Source: Paracoccus homiensis
Lineage (GTDB): Bacteria > Pseudomonadota > Alphaproteobacteria > Rhodobacterales > Rhodobacteraceae
NCBI RefSeq assembly: GCF_900111675.1
Contig: NZ_FOHO01000009.1
Span: 62,001-126,000 of the forward strand
DNA: 64,000 nucleotides
Reading direction: 5' to 3'
Of this stretch, positions 46,682 through 54,524 are shown piece after piece. The position numbers were made by a program, and so were the translations under genes. A model generated the notes under the pieces. The model was not told where the DNA came from and did not search any database. It saw nothing but the letters and a program-made list of their open reading frames with translations. Numbering within the stretch: position 1 is the stretch's first letter; the number at the start of each line of letters is the position of its first letter.

Positions 46682-46956
46682 CCCGCTGGACCGAATTTAT
46701 CGATGCCCCGCTCTACATCCACCCGAACGGGCGAGAAGTTGAGGCAGAAGCCGAATGGCGCCTCGACTGCGAGGAATACCCGGCAGAGCCGTTTAGCCAC
46801 GGCGGTTCGCGTGGAACCGAACTTGAAGTCAGCGCGCACCTGATCCGCTGGGGCGGCAATCGCACCCGCGAAGATGCCGTCCGCCTCTACGGCGAGGATG
46901 AAATCAAACGCCAGGAGGCTTGGGCCTCGGCGAGCTATTCAGCGGAGGATGTATGA
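46678..46956 (+). CDS. unknown early phage protein
   Basis: The 92-residue protein, coupled at both ends by 4-nt overlaps, reads TRWTEFIDAPLYIHPNGREV, LDCEEYPAEPFSHGGSRG and a helical end. No family was recognised. It precedes the exonuclease gene. Confidence 0.55.
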   Translation: MTRWTEFIDAPLYIHPNGREVEAEAEWRLDCEEYPAEPFSHGGSRGTELEVSAHLIRWGGNRTREDAVRLYGEDEIKRQEAWASASYSAEDV

Positions 46957-47918
46957 ACATTCAGCGAAGCGAATTTCTTGCTGGCCGCAAGGCTGGCATC
47001 GGAGGATCGGATATCGCGGCCATCGTCGGCCTGTCGAAATTCAGAACGCCCTATGATGTTTGGGCCGACAAGACCGGTGCCAGCGAACCTGAAAGCGACG
47101 ATGACAAGCCTTGGCTCTATTGGGGGCAGGTGCTGGAAGATGTCGTTGCGAGAGAATACGGGCTGCGCACCGGCGCCAAGGTTCAGCGCGTCAACGCCCA
47201 GCTGATCTACCCCGATTGGGATCGCGCGATCGCGAATATCGACCGTGCTGTCGTTAACCCTGACATCTCCGGCAATGTGCGCTGGAAGGACGGCCGCCTG
47301 ACGACAGACCGCATCCTTGAATGCAAGACCGCCAACGGCTTTGCAGCCAGCCTTTGGGGCCCGGACGGAAGCGACGAAATTCCGGAAACCTATCTGTGCC
47401 AGGTGCAGTGGTATATGGGCATCACCGGCGCCAGCCACGCCGATCTTGCCGTCCTGATCGGCGGTAACGATTACCGCACATACACGATCGAAGCGCATTC
47501 CGACCTGTTCGCGGATCTCATGACAGAGGCGCAGGCCTTCTGGAAGTTGGTCGAGAACGGCATCGCCCCGGACCCGCAGACCGTCGCTGACGCGCAGGCC
47601 CGATGGCCGCAGCACCTCGCATCCAAAAGCATCATGGCGGGCGGATCGGTCGCCCGTGCCGTCGATGATCTGGCCGAACTGAAAGAACGCATGTCCGAAA
47701 TGAAGGCGCAGGAAGATGCGCTGAAACTGCAGGTCATGTCCGCGATGGGCGATGCCGAGATTCTTGAGGACATGGGAAGCCCGATCGCGACCTGGAAAAC
47801 CCAAACCGCCGACCGCCTCGACGGCAAGGCTTTGCGGAAAGACCACCCCGATATCGCCACCCTCTACACGAAATCGACAAGCACGCGCGTCCTGCGCCTC
47901 AAATCCCGGAAGGACTGA
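46953..47918 (+). CDS. YqaJ-type viral recombinase exonuclease
   Basis: The 321-residue protein (ATG 46953) contains the YqaJ/lambda-exonuclease core: GIGGSDIAAIVGLSKFRTPYD, LYWGQVLEDVVAREYG, and the catalytic ILECKTAN with an upstream Asp. It resects DNA ends so that the RecT protein encoded next can anneal strands. The C-terminal third is a coiled segment. Confidence 0.9.
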   Translation: MNIQRSEFLAGRKAGIGGSDIAAIVGLSKFRTPYDVWADKTGASEPESDDDKPWLYWGQVLEDVVAREYGLRTGAKVQRVNAQLIYPDWDRAIANIDRAVVNPDISGNVRWKDGRLTTDRILECKTANGFAASLWGPDGSDEIPETYLCQVQWYMGITGASHADLAVLIGGNDYRTYTIEAHSDLFADLMTEAQAFWKLVENGIAPDPQTVADAQARWPQHLASKSIMAGGSVARAVDDLAELKERMSEMKAQEDALKLQVMSAMGDAEILEDMGSPIATWKTQTADRLDGKALRKDHPDIATLYTKSTSTRVLRLKSRKD

Positions 47919-47922
47919 CCAG

Positions 47923-48933
47923 ATGAATGAACTGACGAAAGTAGAAGATCGCGCCGCGCCGCAATCCCACCCGAGCATGGGCATCCTGACGCCCGCCAAT
48001 CTTGGTGAAGCGATGAAGATGGCGGAAATTCTGGCGGACTCCAGCATCGTCCCGAAGGATTTTCAGGGGCGCCCCGGCAACGTCCTGATCGCCTGCCAGT
48101 GGGGGATGGAACTCGGCCTGCAGCCTTTGCAGGCGATGCAGTCGATCGCGGTTATCAACGGTCGCCCCGCGATCTGGGGTGATGCGATGCTTGGTCTTGT
48201 TCAGGGTTCGGGCCTGCTGGTCGATATCACCGAAGAGATCTCGGATGATGGCGAGGAAGCCACCTGCACCGTCAAGCGGAAGGGCAAAGCCGCGCCGGTT
48301 GTCCGCACCTTCACAATGGCCGAGGCCAAGAAGGCCGGTCTGGCGGGTAAGCAGGGGCCTTGGCAGCAATATCCCCGCCGCATGTTGCAGCTGCGCGCCC
48401 GAGGCTTTGCGCTGCGCGATGCCTTTGCCGATGTGCTGCGCGGCGTGGCCATCGCAGAAGAAGCCCAGGACAGCCCGGTCATGCGCGACGTGACGCCCGC
48501 CGAGGACGCGGCAGAGGCCAAGACCGCGAGCGGCCGAGTTCGGAACAAGATCGGAAAGAAGAAAGACGATGCCGCGCCCAAGTTGACCGAGGTTCTTGAG
48601 CGCATCGGCGCAGCCAGCACCGAGGAAGAACTGAACACGGTTGGCGCCGATTGCGGGAAGATTGCCGAACCCGACGAAAAGGATAAGGCCCGCCAGGCAT
48701 ACCGCACCAAGCTGGATCAGCTTCGCAACGCGCCGGCCCCGATCGCTGACCTCATTAAGAACGTCGATGCCGGCATTCAGCGCGAACTGAAAAACGGCGC
48801 GCCCTACGAGGCCACCCTCGCCTTCTATCAGGAACAGATCGACCGCATCGCCAGCGAAGAACCTGAAGAACACAGCGCAATGATGGCCGAATACGAGAAA
48901 ATCGTGGCCGAGCGCGACGGCACCGACGCCTAA
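47923..48933 (+). CDS. RecT family single-strand annealing protein
   Basis: The 336-residue protein starts at ATG 47923, four bases after the exonuclease stop. It shows the RecT pattern MGILTPANLGEAMKMAEILA, CQWGMELGLQPLQAMQSIAV, GDAMLGLVQGSGL and RRMLQLRARGFALRDAFAD, then an acidic Glu/Lys-rich C-terminal tail. With the YqaJ protein it forms the recombination pair. Confidence 0.9.
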   Translation: MNELTKVEDRAAPQSHPSMGILTPANLGEAMKMAEILADSSIVPKDFQGRPGNVLIACQWGMELGLQPLQAMQSIAVINGRPAIWGDAMLGLVQGSGLLVDITEEISDDGEEATCTVKRKGKAAPVVRTFTMAEAKKAGLAGKQGPWQQYPRRMLQLRARGFALRDAFADVLRGVAIAEEAQDSPVMRDVTPAEDAAEAKTASGRVRNKIGKKKDDAAPKLTEVLERIGAASTEEELNTVGADCGKIAEPDEKDKARQAYRTKLDQLRNAPAPIADLIKNVDAGIQRELKNGAPYEATLAFYQEQIDRIASEEPEEHSAMMAEYEKIVAERDGTDA

Positions 48934-48976
48934 CCCATCCTCCCCCGCGCGACGCACTGTCCCGCGCGCGGCAACT

Positions 48977-49010
48977 GGCGGGGGCGATCCCCTGACCCCC
49001 GCCTCTTTTC
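48977..49010 (+). terminator. terminator or attenuator after recT
   Basis: Perfect 8-bp arms GGCGGGGG (48977-48984) and CCCCCGCC (48996-49003) are followed by TCTTTTC. It lies inside the rightward operon, so it may lower rather than end transcription. Confidence 0.6.
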
Positions 49011-49025
49011 TCAAAAGGAACGGAT

Positions 49026-49298
49026 ATGCCTTACGTAAATGTTTGGGTCGATGATCTGGGATGCGACGGGGATTGCGAGTCCGCACAGGAAGCGGAAGCC
49101 CTGCAAAAGATGGTCGATGAAGCCGTGTCGCACCTGCGCAATGGCGATCATGTCGCTGCATTGAGCGCGCTGACTGACGACAAGAGCCTGCCCTGCCAGT
49201 CACCTGGTGAGATTAAGCGCAAGTATCAGACCTGGATGGCCGGCAAGCTTCCGGGCTTCACAAACTTCAATCCCAAAACCGAGGATCGCCCCCAATGA
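49026..49298 (+). CDS. unknown small early protein
   Basis: The 90-residue protein (PYVNVWVDDLGCDGDCESAQ) has two Cys near its start and a helical body. AAAGGAAC precedes the ATG. Its stop overlaps the next start by 4 nt. Function unknown. Confidence 0.6.
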   Translation: MPYVNVWVDDLGCDGDCESAQEAEALQKMVDEAVSHLRNGDHVAALSALTDDKSLPCQSPGEIKRKYQTWMAGKLPGFTNFNPKTEDRPQ

Positions 49299-49522
49299 CC
49301 GACCAAGCTTATGGCGTGATTGTGGAGATGAAGGACCAAGCGCCGATCCTTTTGGAAACTGAGAATGGCGACCACGATGCCTGCATTGATCGGGTGCGGA
49401 AAATGCCAAGCGCGATCCGCTGGTGCGTCGTCAGTCTAAAGCCAACCAGGTTCGGAAACGCACTGCTTTTCAAAGACTTCATCCGAATGTGCGCCGCACC
49501 CGAAGAAGAAGCCGCATTCTAA
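49295..49522 (+). CDS. unknown small early protein with duplicated start
   Basis: The 75-residue protein begins MTDQAY, encoded by a 20-bp sequence repeated at the start of the GapR-like gene 241 bp downstream. The rest (GVIVEMKDQAPILLETENGD) is unlike GapR. Function unknown. Confidence 0.55.
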   Translation: MTDQAYGVIVEMKDQAPILLETENGDHDACIDRVRKMPSAIRWCVVSLKPTRFGNALLFKDFIRMCAAPEEEAAF

Positions 49523-49535
49523 GGAAAAAACACCA

Positions 49536-49784
49536 ATGACCGACCAAGCTTACACCGTCGCAGCCGATGAACTCCGCTCTTTCGTTGAGCGCATCGAGCA
49601 TCTGGAATCCGAAAAGAAGGATATCAGCGAGCAGATCAAGGAAGTCTATGCCGAGGCCAAGGGCCGTGGCTATGACGCGCCCGCCCTGCGCAGCATCGTG
49701 GCGCTGCGCAAGCGTGACAAGGATGACGTGGCCGAGGCCGAAGCGATCCTCGACCTCTACAAGCAGTCCTTGGGGATGGCGTGA
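49536..49784 (+). CDS. GapR-like (DUF2312) DNA-binding protein
   Basis: The 82-residue protein matches the GapR family: AADELRSFVERIEHLESEKK, ISEQIKEVYAEAKGRGYD and a C-terminal ALRKRDKDDVAEAEAILDLY. Caulobacter GapR clamps overtwisted AT-rich DNA and stimulates topoisomerases. A phage copy may manage supercoiling in replication or act as a silencer. Confidence 0.85.
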   Translation: MTDQAYTVAADELRSFVERIEHLESEKKDISEQIKEVYAEAKGRGYDAPALRSIVALRKRDKDDVAEAEAILDLYKQSLGMA

Positions 49785-50089
49785 TGAAGATCGGAAGGTT
49801 CCAAGTTACCGCGAAGGCCAGCCGCTTCCCTTGGCAGGCTGGCTACAACTGGCACGGCATGACGGGCAGTGGCGCACCTCTCAATCAGCCCCGGCGCGGC
49901 GACAAAGCCGCCCCGCGCTTTGGCGGCGGCTGGAAATACAAGGTCGGGCTCGCCTTCAGCGGCCAGACACTTATGCTCGACCTACTGTTCGGCATCGTCA
50001 CGGTGCGCTTCTTCGATTGGCAAGAAGAGGAGCGCATGAATGCGGAACGGAAAGCGCGGATCGACGCCATTCTTCGGAGGTCGGCATGA
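49784..50089 (+). CDS. unknown early phage protein
   Basis: The 101-residue protein starts at ATG 49784, overlapping the GapR-like stop by one base. It has a basic N-terminal half (KIGRFQVTAKASRFPWQAG), a short hydrophobic patch (LMLDLLFGIVTVRFF) and a charged helix. Function unknown. Confidence 0.5.
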   Translation: MKIGRFQVTAKASRFPWQAGYNWHGMTGSGAPLNQPRRGDKAAPRFGGGWKYKVGLAFSGQTLMLDLLFGIVTVRFFDWQEEERMNAERKARIDAILRRSA

Positions 50090-50283
50090 CCCGCAGCGAT
50101 ATCATTGACCTTCGCGGCCAGATCCACACGCGGACGGATCGCGCGATCCTGTTCAGCGATGACGGCGACAAGGAGAGCGCGGTGTGGCTTCCGCTGGCGC
50201 ATGTCGAGGTCGGCCAGCTGCACCGCGGCGTGGGCGAAATCAGCCTCCCCGAATGGCTGGCCGTCGATCGTGGGCTCGTCTGA
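50086..50283 (+). CDS. unknown small early protein
   Basis: The 65-residue product starts with TRSDIIDLRGQIHTRTDRAI. The start is placed after GGAGG and coupled to the previous stop. Beta-rich, possibly a small regulator. Function unknown. Confidence 0.5.
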   Translation: MTRSDIIDLRGQIHTRTDRAILFSDDGDKESAVWLPLAHVEVGQLHRGVGEISLPEWLAVDRGLV

Positions 50284-50501
50284 TGAAGATGCGCGCGGAA
50301 ATGGGCCGCTATTCCAGCGTTGTCGGGCAGAGCGTTCATCTGCTGGCGGCTGACGGGAAGTTTCTCGGCCAGGTGGCGATTATGTGCCAATCGGACGCCC
50401 TGCGCGACCGGCCGACGCAGACCGCGATCTGCGAAATCATCTGCAGCGCGATCAACGCTGCGCAGGAAGATCAGGAGGGGCAGGAAGATGACCGAGGATA
50501 A
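50283..50501 (+). CDS. unknown small early protein
   Basis: The 72-residue protein (ATG 50283, overlapping the previous stop by one base) reads RYSSVVGQSVHLLAADGKFL and ICEIICSAINAAQ. It overlaps the next gene by 14 nt. Function unknown. Confidence 0.5.
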   Translation: MKMRAEMGRYSSVVGQSVHLLAADGKFLGQVAIMCQSDALRDRPTQTAICEIICSAINAAQEDQEGQEDDRG

Positions 50502-51093
50502 AGACGCCACCATCGCGACGCTGACGGATGAACACGACGAACTTAAAGGCCGGAAGATCGCTGCTATCATCAACGGCGATGGCCCTATGGTCTTGAGCAA
50601 AGCAGCGGTCCGCAAGTTGGTTGAAGAACGCGATGCAGCCCGCGCCGAGGGCTTCGCGCAGGGGATCGAGGCGGCGGCGAAGGTGGCCTCTGGCTGGCTG
50701 GCTGCATTTCAGGGCGTAGAAATTCAGCGAACCTCTGCCCGCGAATACGCATGTGACGCCGTCATGGACATTGCAGATGGCATCCGCGCCCTATCCCCCG
50801 CTCCGTCCGTTGATGCTAGTAAAGCTCCGAACCACTGTCATCAAGCCAGTTTGACGACAGTGGATGAGCCGAAAGCCCCGCAGGCCGATCCGGTCAGAGA
50901 GTCGGCGCAGACGATGCTGGCGCGGGCGATCCCCGCAGATGGAACAACACTGGATCAGATGCGTGCGGCGCTTCGGGATACGCCAGCGGGGCGGGATTTG
51001 ATTAATCGGGGCGACACCCGCCTCTACTGGATGAACGAGGGTGATGTTGTCACAGCGCAGATTGACCGCGCCCTCGCACAGAAGGGGGAATAG
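50488..51093 (+). CDS. unknown early phage protein
   Basis: The 201-residue mostly helical protein has ERDAARAEGFAQGIEAAAKV and a C-terminal half with GTTLDQMRAALRDTPAGRDL. AGGAAG lies before the ATG. The centre (near residue 110) is a low-complexity linker. No family was recognised. Confidence 0.55.
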   Translation: MTEDKDATIATLTDEHDELKGRKIAAIINGDGPMVLSKAAVRKLVEERDAARAEGFAQGIEAAAKVASGWLAAFQGVEIQRTSAREYACDAVMDIADGIRALSPAPSVDASKAPNHCHQASLTTVDEPKAPQADPVRESAQTMLARAIPADGTTLDQMRAALRDTPAGRDLINRGDTRLYWMNEGDVVTAQIDRALAQKGE

Positions 51094-51095
51094 CC

Positions 51096-51359
51096 GTGGA
51101 ACATCAACCAGCGAACTGCCCAAACTGCGGTTCTGATGAACTTTCATGGGGATATTCCGCGCCGCCTTTCCAGTGGCAGATCGAATGCCATGAAGACGGC
51201 TGCGGAACATATGTGGTCGCAGACAACGAGGATGAAGCATTCTCGCTTTGGCGGCGCGGCAAATGGACCGCCCGTATTATCGAGTGGGACGAAGACGGGA
51301 TGCCATGCGAGTTTGAAATTCGCGATGATGGGCCCACCCAACAGGCAAAGGGGGAATAG
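51096..51359 (+). CDS. zinc-ribbon protein, Lar-like
   Basis: The 87-residue protein (GTG start at 51096) has CPNCGSDELSWGY and a second pair CHEDGCG, a zinc-ribbon resembling Lar restriction-alleviation proteins, followed by EDEAFSLWRRGKW, also Lar-like. It may modulate host restriction. Confidence 0.65.
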   Translation: MEHQPANCPNCGSDELSWGYSAPPFQWQIECHEDGCGTYVVADNEDEAFSLWRRGKWTARIIEWDEDGMPCEFEIRDDGPTQQAKGE

Positions 51360-51360
51360 C

Positions 51361-51564
51361 ATGGGACGGCCCGATATTCAGCCGATGTTTGCCAGCGCCA
51401 ACACCGCAGCGCGGATGCTGGATATGAAGCCAGCCGAGTTTCGCAGCCTGGTCGAGTCCGGGGCGCTGCCCGGACCCGTTCGGCACCAGCGTTGGGACGT
51501 AGAACAGATCCGCGCTATCATGCGGGGCGAGTTCGTTCGCCCATCTGAGGAATTTGACCTTTGA
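51361..51564 (+). CDS. excisionase-like protein
   Basis: The 67-residue protein has a winged-helix/MerR-like pattern (FASANTAARMLDMKPAEFRS, GPVRHQRWDVEQIRAIM) typical of AlpA/Xis-like factors. It overlaps the integrase start. It would direct excision. Confidence 0.75.
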   Translation: MGRPDIQPMFASANTAARMLDMKPAEFRSLVESGALPGPVRHQRWDVEQIRAIMRGEFVRPSEEFDL

Positions 51565-52586
51565 GGAAGAACCTGCCGCCATATGTCGCGATCAAGTCTG
51601 GGCGCGTCTATTTCCGCAAGGTCTGGACCGATGGCGGCAAGCGTCGGGAACGATTTGTTCGCCTTCCCGATGATATCGACAGCCCCGAGTTTGCCACCGA
51701 ATATTGGGCGGTGCGGTCGGGCACGTCTGAAAGGGTGAAGCCCAAGCAGCGCGACACATGGCGGGAACTGGTCACCGCCTATCGGTCCTCTGCCAAGTAC
51801 CGCAAGCTGGCGGCCAGCACGCGCAAGGAATACGACCGGATCATGGAGCGTATCTTTGAGAAGAACGCGGACAAATCGGTCAAGACGATGACCCGCGCTG
51901 CGCTCTTGCAGGTGCATGCCAAATACGCCGAGACGCCGCGCAAGGCGGACTGGTATATTCAGGTGGTTCGGATGTTGCTTAACTTCGCGATCCGAAAGCT
52001 TGGCTGGAAGATCGAGAACGCGGCATCCGGCATCGACCTATACGGCAAGCAGCGGGAATTTGAGCCATGGCCCGCGTGGATGGTCAAGAAGTTGGACACC
52101 GCCCCGGAGCGCGTTCGCAGCGCCGCCGAATTGATCCTTGGCACCGGCCAGCGACCGCAAGCCGCAATCCTGATGCGCCGCGATCAGTTCCAAGGCGAAT
52201 GGATGACCGTCACCGACGAAAAGAGCGATGAGGCCTATGAGGTGTTCTGCCCTGCCCAGCTACGGGCTTATATCGAAAGCCTGCCGGTCTCGGGGGCCTA
52301 TGTGATTGGCAAGAATCTCACCCAGCCGTCAGGCTATGACACGGTGGAAAAAGCGTTCAGGCAGTGGCGAAAGAGCCTGGGCGACCGCGCCGCGCCCTAT
52401 AGTCTGCATGGTCTTCGCAAGCTGGCAATCGTCAGGCTGGCCGAAGCCGGATGCTCCGATGCGCAGATCCAGGCGATCACGAATCAAAGCCCGGAAATGG
52501 TCGCGTATTATCGCCGCCGTGCGAGCAGGAAAATTCTTTCACGGGCCGGTCATTCACTGACGGAACGAACAGGGGGTGAACAGTGA
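51561..52586 (+). CDS. int: tyrosine recombinase integrase
   Basis: The 341-residue integrase starts at TTG 51561, inside the excisionase stop. An N-terminal arm/core-binding domain (residues 65-160) is followed by the catalytic domain: Arg in LGTGQRPQ, HGLRK as the HxxR box, and Tyr in MVAYYRR. The second His position reads TNQS instead of the usual GHxS. It lies 82 bp from attR and integrates the phage into tRNA-Leu. Confidence 0.93.
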   Translation: MRKNLPPYVAIKSGRVYFRKVWTDGGKRRERFVRLPDDIDSPEFATEYWAVRSGTSERVKPKQRDTWRELVTAYRSSAKYRKLAASTRKEYDRIMERIFEKNADKSVKTMTRAALLQVHAKYAETPRKADWYIQVVRMLLNFAIRKLGWKIENAASGIDLYGKQREFEPWPAWMVKKLDTAPERVRSAAELILGTGQRPQAAILMRRDQFQGEWMTVTDEKSDEAYEVFCPAQLRAYIESLPVSGAYVIGKNLTQPSGYDTVEKAFRQWRKSLGDRAAPYSLHGLRKLAIVRLAEAGCSDAQIQAITNQSPEMVAYYRRRASRKILSRAGHSLTERTGGEQ

Positions 52587-52620
52587 AAGTGGACCGGGCC
52601 AGTGGGACGCGGCGCCCCTT

Positions 52621-52649
52621 GCCGCAACAGCCCGCCGCGAGGTTGCGGC
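52621..52649. repeat. inverted repeat between int and attR
   Basis: GCCGCAAC (52621-52628) and GTTGCGGC (52642-52649) are perfect 8-bp arms around 13 nt. No T-run follows, so it may be an integrase arm site or a weak transcription end rather than a terminator. Confidence 0.45.
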
Positions 52650-52668
52650 TAAGCTGTTGTTTATGTGG

Positions 52669-52724
52669 TGGTACCCGAGGCCGGACTCGAACCGGCATGG
52701 ATTGCTCCGGCGGATTTTGAATCC
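52669..52724. repeat. attR (56-bp direct repeat)
   Basis: It is identical to 9242-9297. It covers the tRNA-Leu gene from the anticodon stem to CCA, the common target of tyrosine integrases. Confidence 0.95.
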
Positions 52725-52752
52725 GCTGCGTCTACCATTCCGCCACTCGGGC
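52669..52752 (-). tRNA. tRNA-Leu (anticodon CAA)
   Basis: The 84-nt gene reads GCCCGAG at the acceptor 5' side, a D arm GGCGGAATGGTAGACGC, an anticodon stem GCGGA/TCCGC with loop TTCAAAA (anticodon CAA), a long class II variable arm, a T arm GCCGG-TTCGAGT-CCGGC and encoded CCA. The first base pair is G-T. Its 3' 56 bp form attR, so integration keeps the tRNA intact. Confidence 0.95.
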
Positions 52753-52821
52753 TTCCTTGGACTGCGGTAAGGCCACACGCGGGGATTTGCAAGACCCGGA
52801 ATTGACCTTCCGCGCTGGAAG

Positions 52822-53781
52822 TCAGGCCATCCCCAACCGGGCCAGACGTGCATCGCGCATCCGCGCGAAATCATCGCCCGCATGATAGGAGGACCGGGTC
52901 AGCGGCGTGGCTGACACCATCAGGAACCCCTTGCCGAAGGCCGCCTTTTCATAGCTGGCAAATTCTTCGGGCGTCACGAAGCGGTCGACGCGGTGGTGCT
53001 TTGATGTCGGCTGCAGATACTGACCGATGGTCATGAAATCCACATCGGCGGCACGCATGTCGTCCATGACCTGCAACACCCCCTGACGATCTTCGCCCAG
53101 ACCGACCATGATGCCCGATTTGGTGAACATCGACGGATCAAGTTCCTTGACCCGCTGCAACAGACGAAGCGAGTGGAAATAGCGCGCGCCGGGGCGCACG
53201 GACGGATACAGGCCCGGCACGGTTTCAAGATTGTGGTTGAACACGTCGGGACGCGCCTCGACCACGGTTTCCAATGCGCCGGGCTTCGATTTCAGAAAAT
53301 CCGGGGTCAGAACCTCGATCGTGGAATCGGGGCTGCGGTGACGGATCGCGCGGATCGTCTGGGCGAAATGTTCGGCCCCGCCATCGTCCAGATCGTCACG
53401 ATCAACGCTGGTGATGACGACATGCTTCAGGCCCAGCTTTTGCACCGCATGGGCCACGCGGCCCGGTTCGAACACGTCCAGTTCGTTGGGGCGGCCGGTG
53501 ATCACGTTGCAGAAGGAACAGCCCCGCGTGCAGATTTCGCCCATGATCATCATGGTGGCGTGACCCTGGCTCCAACATTCGCCGACATTGGGGCAACCGG
53601 CCTCTTCGCAGACGGTCGAAAGGTTGTTTTCGCGCATGATGTCGCGCGTTTGCTTGTATCCCGCCGAGGTCGGTGCCTTCACGCGGATCCAGTCAGGCTT
53701 TTTCGGCTGTGCCTGATCGGCGCGATGGGCCTTTTCGGGATGGCGCAGACGGGGCGGTTGGGGGATCGTCGTGTCGGTCAT
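52822..53781 (-). CDS. lipA: lipoyl synthase
   Basis: This 319-residue radical-SAM enzyme inserts two sulfurs into octanoyl groups of lipoyl domains. It has the auxiliary cluster [13 protein letters not shown], the radical-[12 protein letters not shown], and the C-terminal [10 protein letters not shown] with the conserved Ser. It is full length. It is the first chromosomal gene after tRNA-Leu. Confidence 0.97.
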   Translation of the reverse strand: MTDTTIPQPPRLRHPEKAHRADQAQPKKPDWIRVKAPTSAGYKQTRDIMRENNLSTVCEEAGCPNVGECWSQGHATMMIMGEICTRGCSFCNVITGRPNELDVFEPGRVAHAVQKLGLKHVVITSVDRDDLDDGGAEHFAQTIRAIRHRSPDSTIEVLTPDFLKSKPGALETVVEARPDVFNHNLETVPGLYPSVRPGARYFHSLRLLQRVKELDPSMFTKSGIMVGLGEDRQGVLQVMDDMRAADVDFMTIGQYLQPTSKHHRVDRFVTPEEFASYEKAAFGKGFLMVSATPLTRSSYHAGDDFARMRDARLARLGMA

Positions 53782-53925
53782 GTCCGATCTCTGAATGGTT
53801 TCCCCCTACCTAGTCCTATTTTGGGGCTTGATCAATGCAGCCAGCCATGATGCATCCGCATGGCCGTTGCCGCAGTGCGGCATCGGCGGGTGGGAGGAGA
53901 AAACCGAGTTGAGAAGGAAAGACAG

Positions 53926-54474
53926 ATGAAAATCGGCGACAAGCTTCCCCAGGTGACTTTCCGGACCCGCGTCCGTGACGAATCGATCGGCGGTTCGAAC
54001 CCGTTCCGTTGGCAGGACATGACCACCGAAGATTATTTCGGCGGCAAGCGCGTCGTGCTGTTCTCGCTGCCGGGCGCGTTCACGCCGACCTGCTCGACCT
54101 ACCAGCTGCCGGGCTTTGAGAAAGCCTTTGGCGAGATGCAGGATCTGGGCGTCGATGCGATCTATTGCATGTCGGTCAATGACAGCTTCGTCATGAACCA
54201 ATGGGCCAAGGCGCAGGGTCTGCAGAATGTCGGCGTGATCCCCGATGGGTCGGGCGAATTCACCGACAAGGTCGGCATGCTGGTGCGCAAGGACAATCTG
54301 GGCTTTGGCCCGCGCAGCTGGCGCTATGCGGCCGTCGTCAATGACGGCGTCGTCGAGGCGTTCTTTGAAGAGCCCGGCCGCTGTGACGATTGCGCGGACG
54401 ACCCCTATGGCGAAAGCTCGCCCGAGACGGTTCTGGCATGGCTGCAACAGGCCAAGGTCGCTGAACCGGCCTGA
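53926..54474 (+). CDS. Prx5-type peroxiredoxin
   Basis: The 182-residue peroxidase has the peroxidatic Cys in PGAFTPTCSTYQLPGFE, MSVNDSFVMNQWAK and a C-terminal region with an extra pair GRCDDCADD. It reduces H2O2 and alkyl peroxides with thiol donors. It starts after AAGGAAA and is convergent with the OxyR-like gene, sharing a terminator. Confidence 0.93.
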   Translation: MKIGDKLPQVTFRTRVRDESIGGSNPFRWQDMTTEDYFGGKRVVLFSLPGAFTPTCSTYQLPGFEKAFGEMQDLGVDAIYCMSVNDSFVMNQWAKAQGLQNVGVIPDGSGEFTDKVGMLVRKDNLGFGPRSWRYAAVVNDGVVEAFFEEPGRCDDCADDPYGESSPETVLAWLQQAKVAEPA

Positions 54475-54497
54475 TCCGCAAGGATCGAAGTTTGGGG

Positions 54498-54524
54498 AAA
54501 GGCCGCCGATCGGGCGGCCTTTTT
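54498..54524. terminator. terminator between the peroxiredoxin and OxyR-like genes
   Basis: A 10-bp stem AAAGGCCGCC (54498-54507) and GGCGGCCTTT (54513-54522) has a 5-nt loop and T/A flanks, so it can work in both directions. Confidence 0.8.

Larger units (their letters stand above)
9242..52724. mobile_element. complete-looking temperate prophage, short-tailed type, integrated in tRNA-Leu(CAA)
   Basis: A perfect 56-bp direct repeat of the tRNA 3' part marks both ends. The integrase and excisionase-like genes sit just inside the right end. All modules appear intact: integration, recombination, immunity, replication, terminase, portal, capsid, tail tube, internal virion proteins, tail fibre and lysis. 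No transposase, frameshift or obvious decay was seen in the structural genes. The T7/BPP-1-like head-tail set predicts a podovirus-like particle; this is inferred from gene families, not observed. Confidence 0.95.

Noticed and set aside
46935..48047. Long minus-strand frames antisense to the YqaJ and recT genes (also 47899-49203)
   Set aside because: Both real genes have clear family motifs and coupling; the antisense frames are composition artefacts.
9242..52724. Diversity-generating retroelement, as in phage BPP-1 with similar head genes
   Set aside because: No reverse transcriptase gene and no template/variable repeat near the fibre were seen.
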